Source: Paramecium pentaurelia (Eukaryota; Ciliophora; Oligohymenophorea; Peniculida; Parameciidae). Taken from it: a stretch of DNA of 64,000 nt. The notes beneath the pieces are model-generated. The model worked only from the letters and a program-made list of their open reading frames with translations. It ran no database searches and was not told the origin of the DNA. Below are positions 62,422 through 64,000 of this stretch, piece by piece (position 1 is the first letter of the stretch; each line of letters opens with the position of its first letter). The stretch is taken from contig CAJJDO010000062.1 of NCBI GenBank assembly GCA_905183005.1, positions 300,553 through 364,552 of the forward strand, read 5' to 3'. The position numbers and the translations under genes were made by a program.

Positions 62422-63025
62422 TCATGTATATTTTGATAGCAAGTTCAGTTATTTCATTATCTTCATATCCCATTGTCTTTGTTTAGCAGTATTTAACATA
62501 TTCAAAGTCTCAATATTATATTTGTTCTCCATTTCTAAATATTCTTATAAGGTCTTATTAAAAATCTCTGAAATTTCTTATTTGTATTCTTTGCTAAAGG
62601 AGAATTCTTATACTCTCTTTTTGAATTCCAAGGCACAAATCATTCCTATATAAAAGTGACCTATTCATATTGCAAAATGATAAACCTTATTAATGATGCA
62701 ATAATTCATCGATTTTTTCTTTTGCCCAAGATGAAGGATCTACCTTACACCAAACATCCACCACTACTTAAATCTTTTCAGTTTCATGATGCACTTAATA
62801 ATTATATCCAATTTTCCATCTTGTATGAGCCAAGGCTGGATCATCTTCAGGAGGTACTCCTTAAAAATCATCCCAAGTTAATTTCCTTATTTCCAAATTA
62901 TTCTCACTTTTTGAATTGCTTGGTAAACTTTGATTTATTGAAGAAGAACTATTGCTTTTGGAATGTATTGATTAACTCAATGGATTTGATTCTTCACTTG
63001 TATTAATTGATTAAATATTTATCAT
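62422..63025 (-). CDS. Unrecognised protein, 192 aa
   Basis: Exactly 193 codons after a 25-nt intron (GTT...TAG) near 62662-62686. It starts MINIQSINTSEESNPLSQSI at 63023-63025. After a Ser-rich head come LTWDDFQGVPPEDDPALAHT, RWKIGYNYQVHHETEKIQ and VWCKVDPSSWAKEKIDELLH, which look like a folded domain, then a helical C-terminus ending LNLLSKYT. The plus-strand frame at 62656-63006 is its shadow. No family recognised. Confidence 0.72.
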
Positions 63026-63356
63026 AATATAAATACAAGTTCATTTTTTAGCTTGAAATATTCCCTAATACAATATCAAATTCTCTGCATGAACATTTTA
63101 TTTTTTATTAGATTAGCCTTGCATTATTTTAACTCAAAAAGAATGTTATTTTTATAGAATATGCTTTAAAAATATTATCAGATAAAAAATCAAATTCAGA
63201 ATATTTAGCTTAGCCATTATTTAATATATAAATTATATTGTATTGTTTAAAAATGAAAGAAATCTCTCACTATTATTTTTATTCATAAGTTAATGCAATC
63301 TATCTTAATTACTCAAATGCGTTATTTAAATTTTACTAATTTATTATTTATTTATT
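63026..63356. other. Intergenic, AT-rich
   Basis: About 330 bp between two minus-strand genes. Nothing recognisable beyond A/T runs; it should hold the promoter of the 192-aa gene. Confidence 0.5.
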
Positions 63357-63902
63357 TCATACCATTGTTAAGGGAAATAAGTTTGTTGATGAAGTACAAT
63401 TATTCGGATAGATCAAGAACTACGCCAATAAAGGGACTTAAGAAATTGGCTTTTATTATCTTTATTACTATTAAACTGTTTGAATTCCATACTATTAAGA
63501 TCCTTATCCACTAGTATTATAATATTTCATTTGATCTTATTGTTAATTATACTCTTGTAATGGTAAAGTATTATTTTGGGTTGAAGTTTATCCAATTTAT
63601 GATTGGTGAACCTATTATTAAACTTGAGATTGAGGTATTGATGGATTTTAAACTCTTGTTAATTATTGTGTATATTGATTAGCCTAAACTTATGGCTATT
63701 ATTAATGAACTTCCTATTATTTTTATGGTACAACAGTTTATTATTAGATTTTTGTAGTTTAATCAGTTTAATTTATTGTTTATGATTTATTGGTTTAATT
63801 AGATGTTATTTATTGATTATTTTATTATTCGTTTGCTTATTATTATATTTATTAATTTTAATTCTATTGGTTTTATTATTTTTATTATTATTATTGTTAT
63901 TA

Positions 63903-63940
<38 letters not shown>

Positions 63941-64000
63941 GTTATTATTATTATTGTTATTATTGTTATTATTATTATTGTTATTATTGTTATTATTATT
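63357..64000 (-). CDS. Gln-rich protein with long polyglutamine tract, 5' part off the window
   Basis: Read on the minus strand, the frame ending at TGA 63357-63359 is rich in Gln throughout (SQVQQQVHQSQIGQTSTQN; YGIQTVQQ). From about 63870 to the window edge the codons are almost only TAA and CAA, both Gln in this code. The start lies outside. The last 30 residues (FLIYPNNCTSSTNLFPLTMV) are less certain because a small intron near the 3' end cannot be excluded. Proteins of this type are often transcription or RNA-granule factors; not assigned. Confidence 0.55.
63878..64000. repeat. Trinucleotide repeat (TTA/TTG)n
   Basis: A microsatellite of TTATTG/TTATTA units continuing past the window end. 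In the minus-strand frame it reads TAA/CAA, i.e. polyglutamine under the ciliate code, rather than polyasparagine or a non-coding repeat. Confidence 0.9.

Noticed and set aside
62656..63006. Plus-strand 116-codon open frame
   Set aside because: It is antisense to the minus-strand 192-aa gene, which has a canonical intron and an exact codon count.
63878..64000. Telomeric repeat at the window end
   Set aside because: Oligohymenophorean telomeres are G-rich (CCCCAA/CCCAAA type); this is a TTA/TTG codon repeat continuing a coding frame.
1..64000. CRISPR arrays, bacterial operons, insertion sequences, tRNA or rRNA genes
   Set aside because: No spaced repeats, transposase motifs, tRNA cloverleaf boxes or rRNA stretches were seen; code and introns show a eukaryotic nucleus.

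Overview
The window reads as macronuclear-type DNA of an oligohymenophorean ciliate, most likely Paramecium or a close relative. The sequence is very AT-rich, TAA and TAG sit inside nearly every conserved protein where glutamine is expected, TGA is the only terminator, and introns are tiny (about 19-31 nt, mostly GTA...TAG or GTA...AAG). Read with the standard code the window looks almost empty. Read with TAA/TAG = Gln and these introns removed it is densely packed with genes, many only 15-50 bp apart. The genus is an inference; it rests on genetic code and intron size, not on a species marker.

Layout. 1-4174: partial giant membrane protein with a PAS-like segment (minus). 4681-5816: two-repeat Myb-like DNA-binding protein. 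6243-7759: coiled-coil protein. 7784-9236: tubulin-tyrosine-ligase-like enzyme. 9353-12396: large unrecognised protein. 12447-15428: three minus-strand genes (Gln-rich, coiled-coil, TPR). 15500-17078: CDPK-like protein with a degraded kinase domain. 17179-22352: IQCH-like calmodulin-binding protein followed by an EGF-like/seven-helix membrane protein. 22460-29888: minus-strand run of an unknown protein, a cyclic-nucleotide-type K+ channel ending in a zinc knuckle, an alpha-oxoamine synthase, an RRP8-type methyltransferase and a Cache-type sensor protein. 30757-32470: canonical CDPK. 32505-36596: long NT-C2/coiled-coil protein. 37439-39725: a 1143-bp segment present twice on either side of a single N, almost certainly a false assembly duplication. 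39835-42325: three small unknown genes. 42602-44108: CK1-type kinase, divergent from an EF-hand protein at 44128. 45300-53531: two more Cache-type membrane proteins flanking a run of five coiled-coil or low-complexity genes. 54997-60502: small unknown genes and a kinase with an N-terminal PH-like extension. 61439-62359: cathepsin L-like protease. 62422-63025: small unknown gene. 63357-64000: Gln-rich protein whose polyglutamine tract runs off the window.

Several recognisable genes point to cilia and calcium or cyclic-nucleotide signalling (TTLL, IQCH, two CDPKs, a CNBD channel, three Cache-type proteins, TPR and coiled-coil proteins). This is a set of themes, not an operon; each gene should have its own promoter. 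Gene ends were hand-derived by reading frames across introns. Where the spliced length is an exact number of codons I say so, because that is an internal check. Because TGA is the only stop and the DNA is AT-rich, chance open frames of about 100 codons occur, so short unrecognised genes carry lower confidence.
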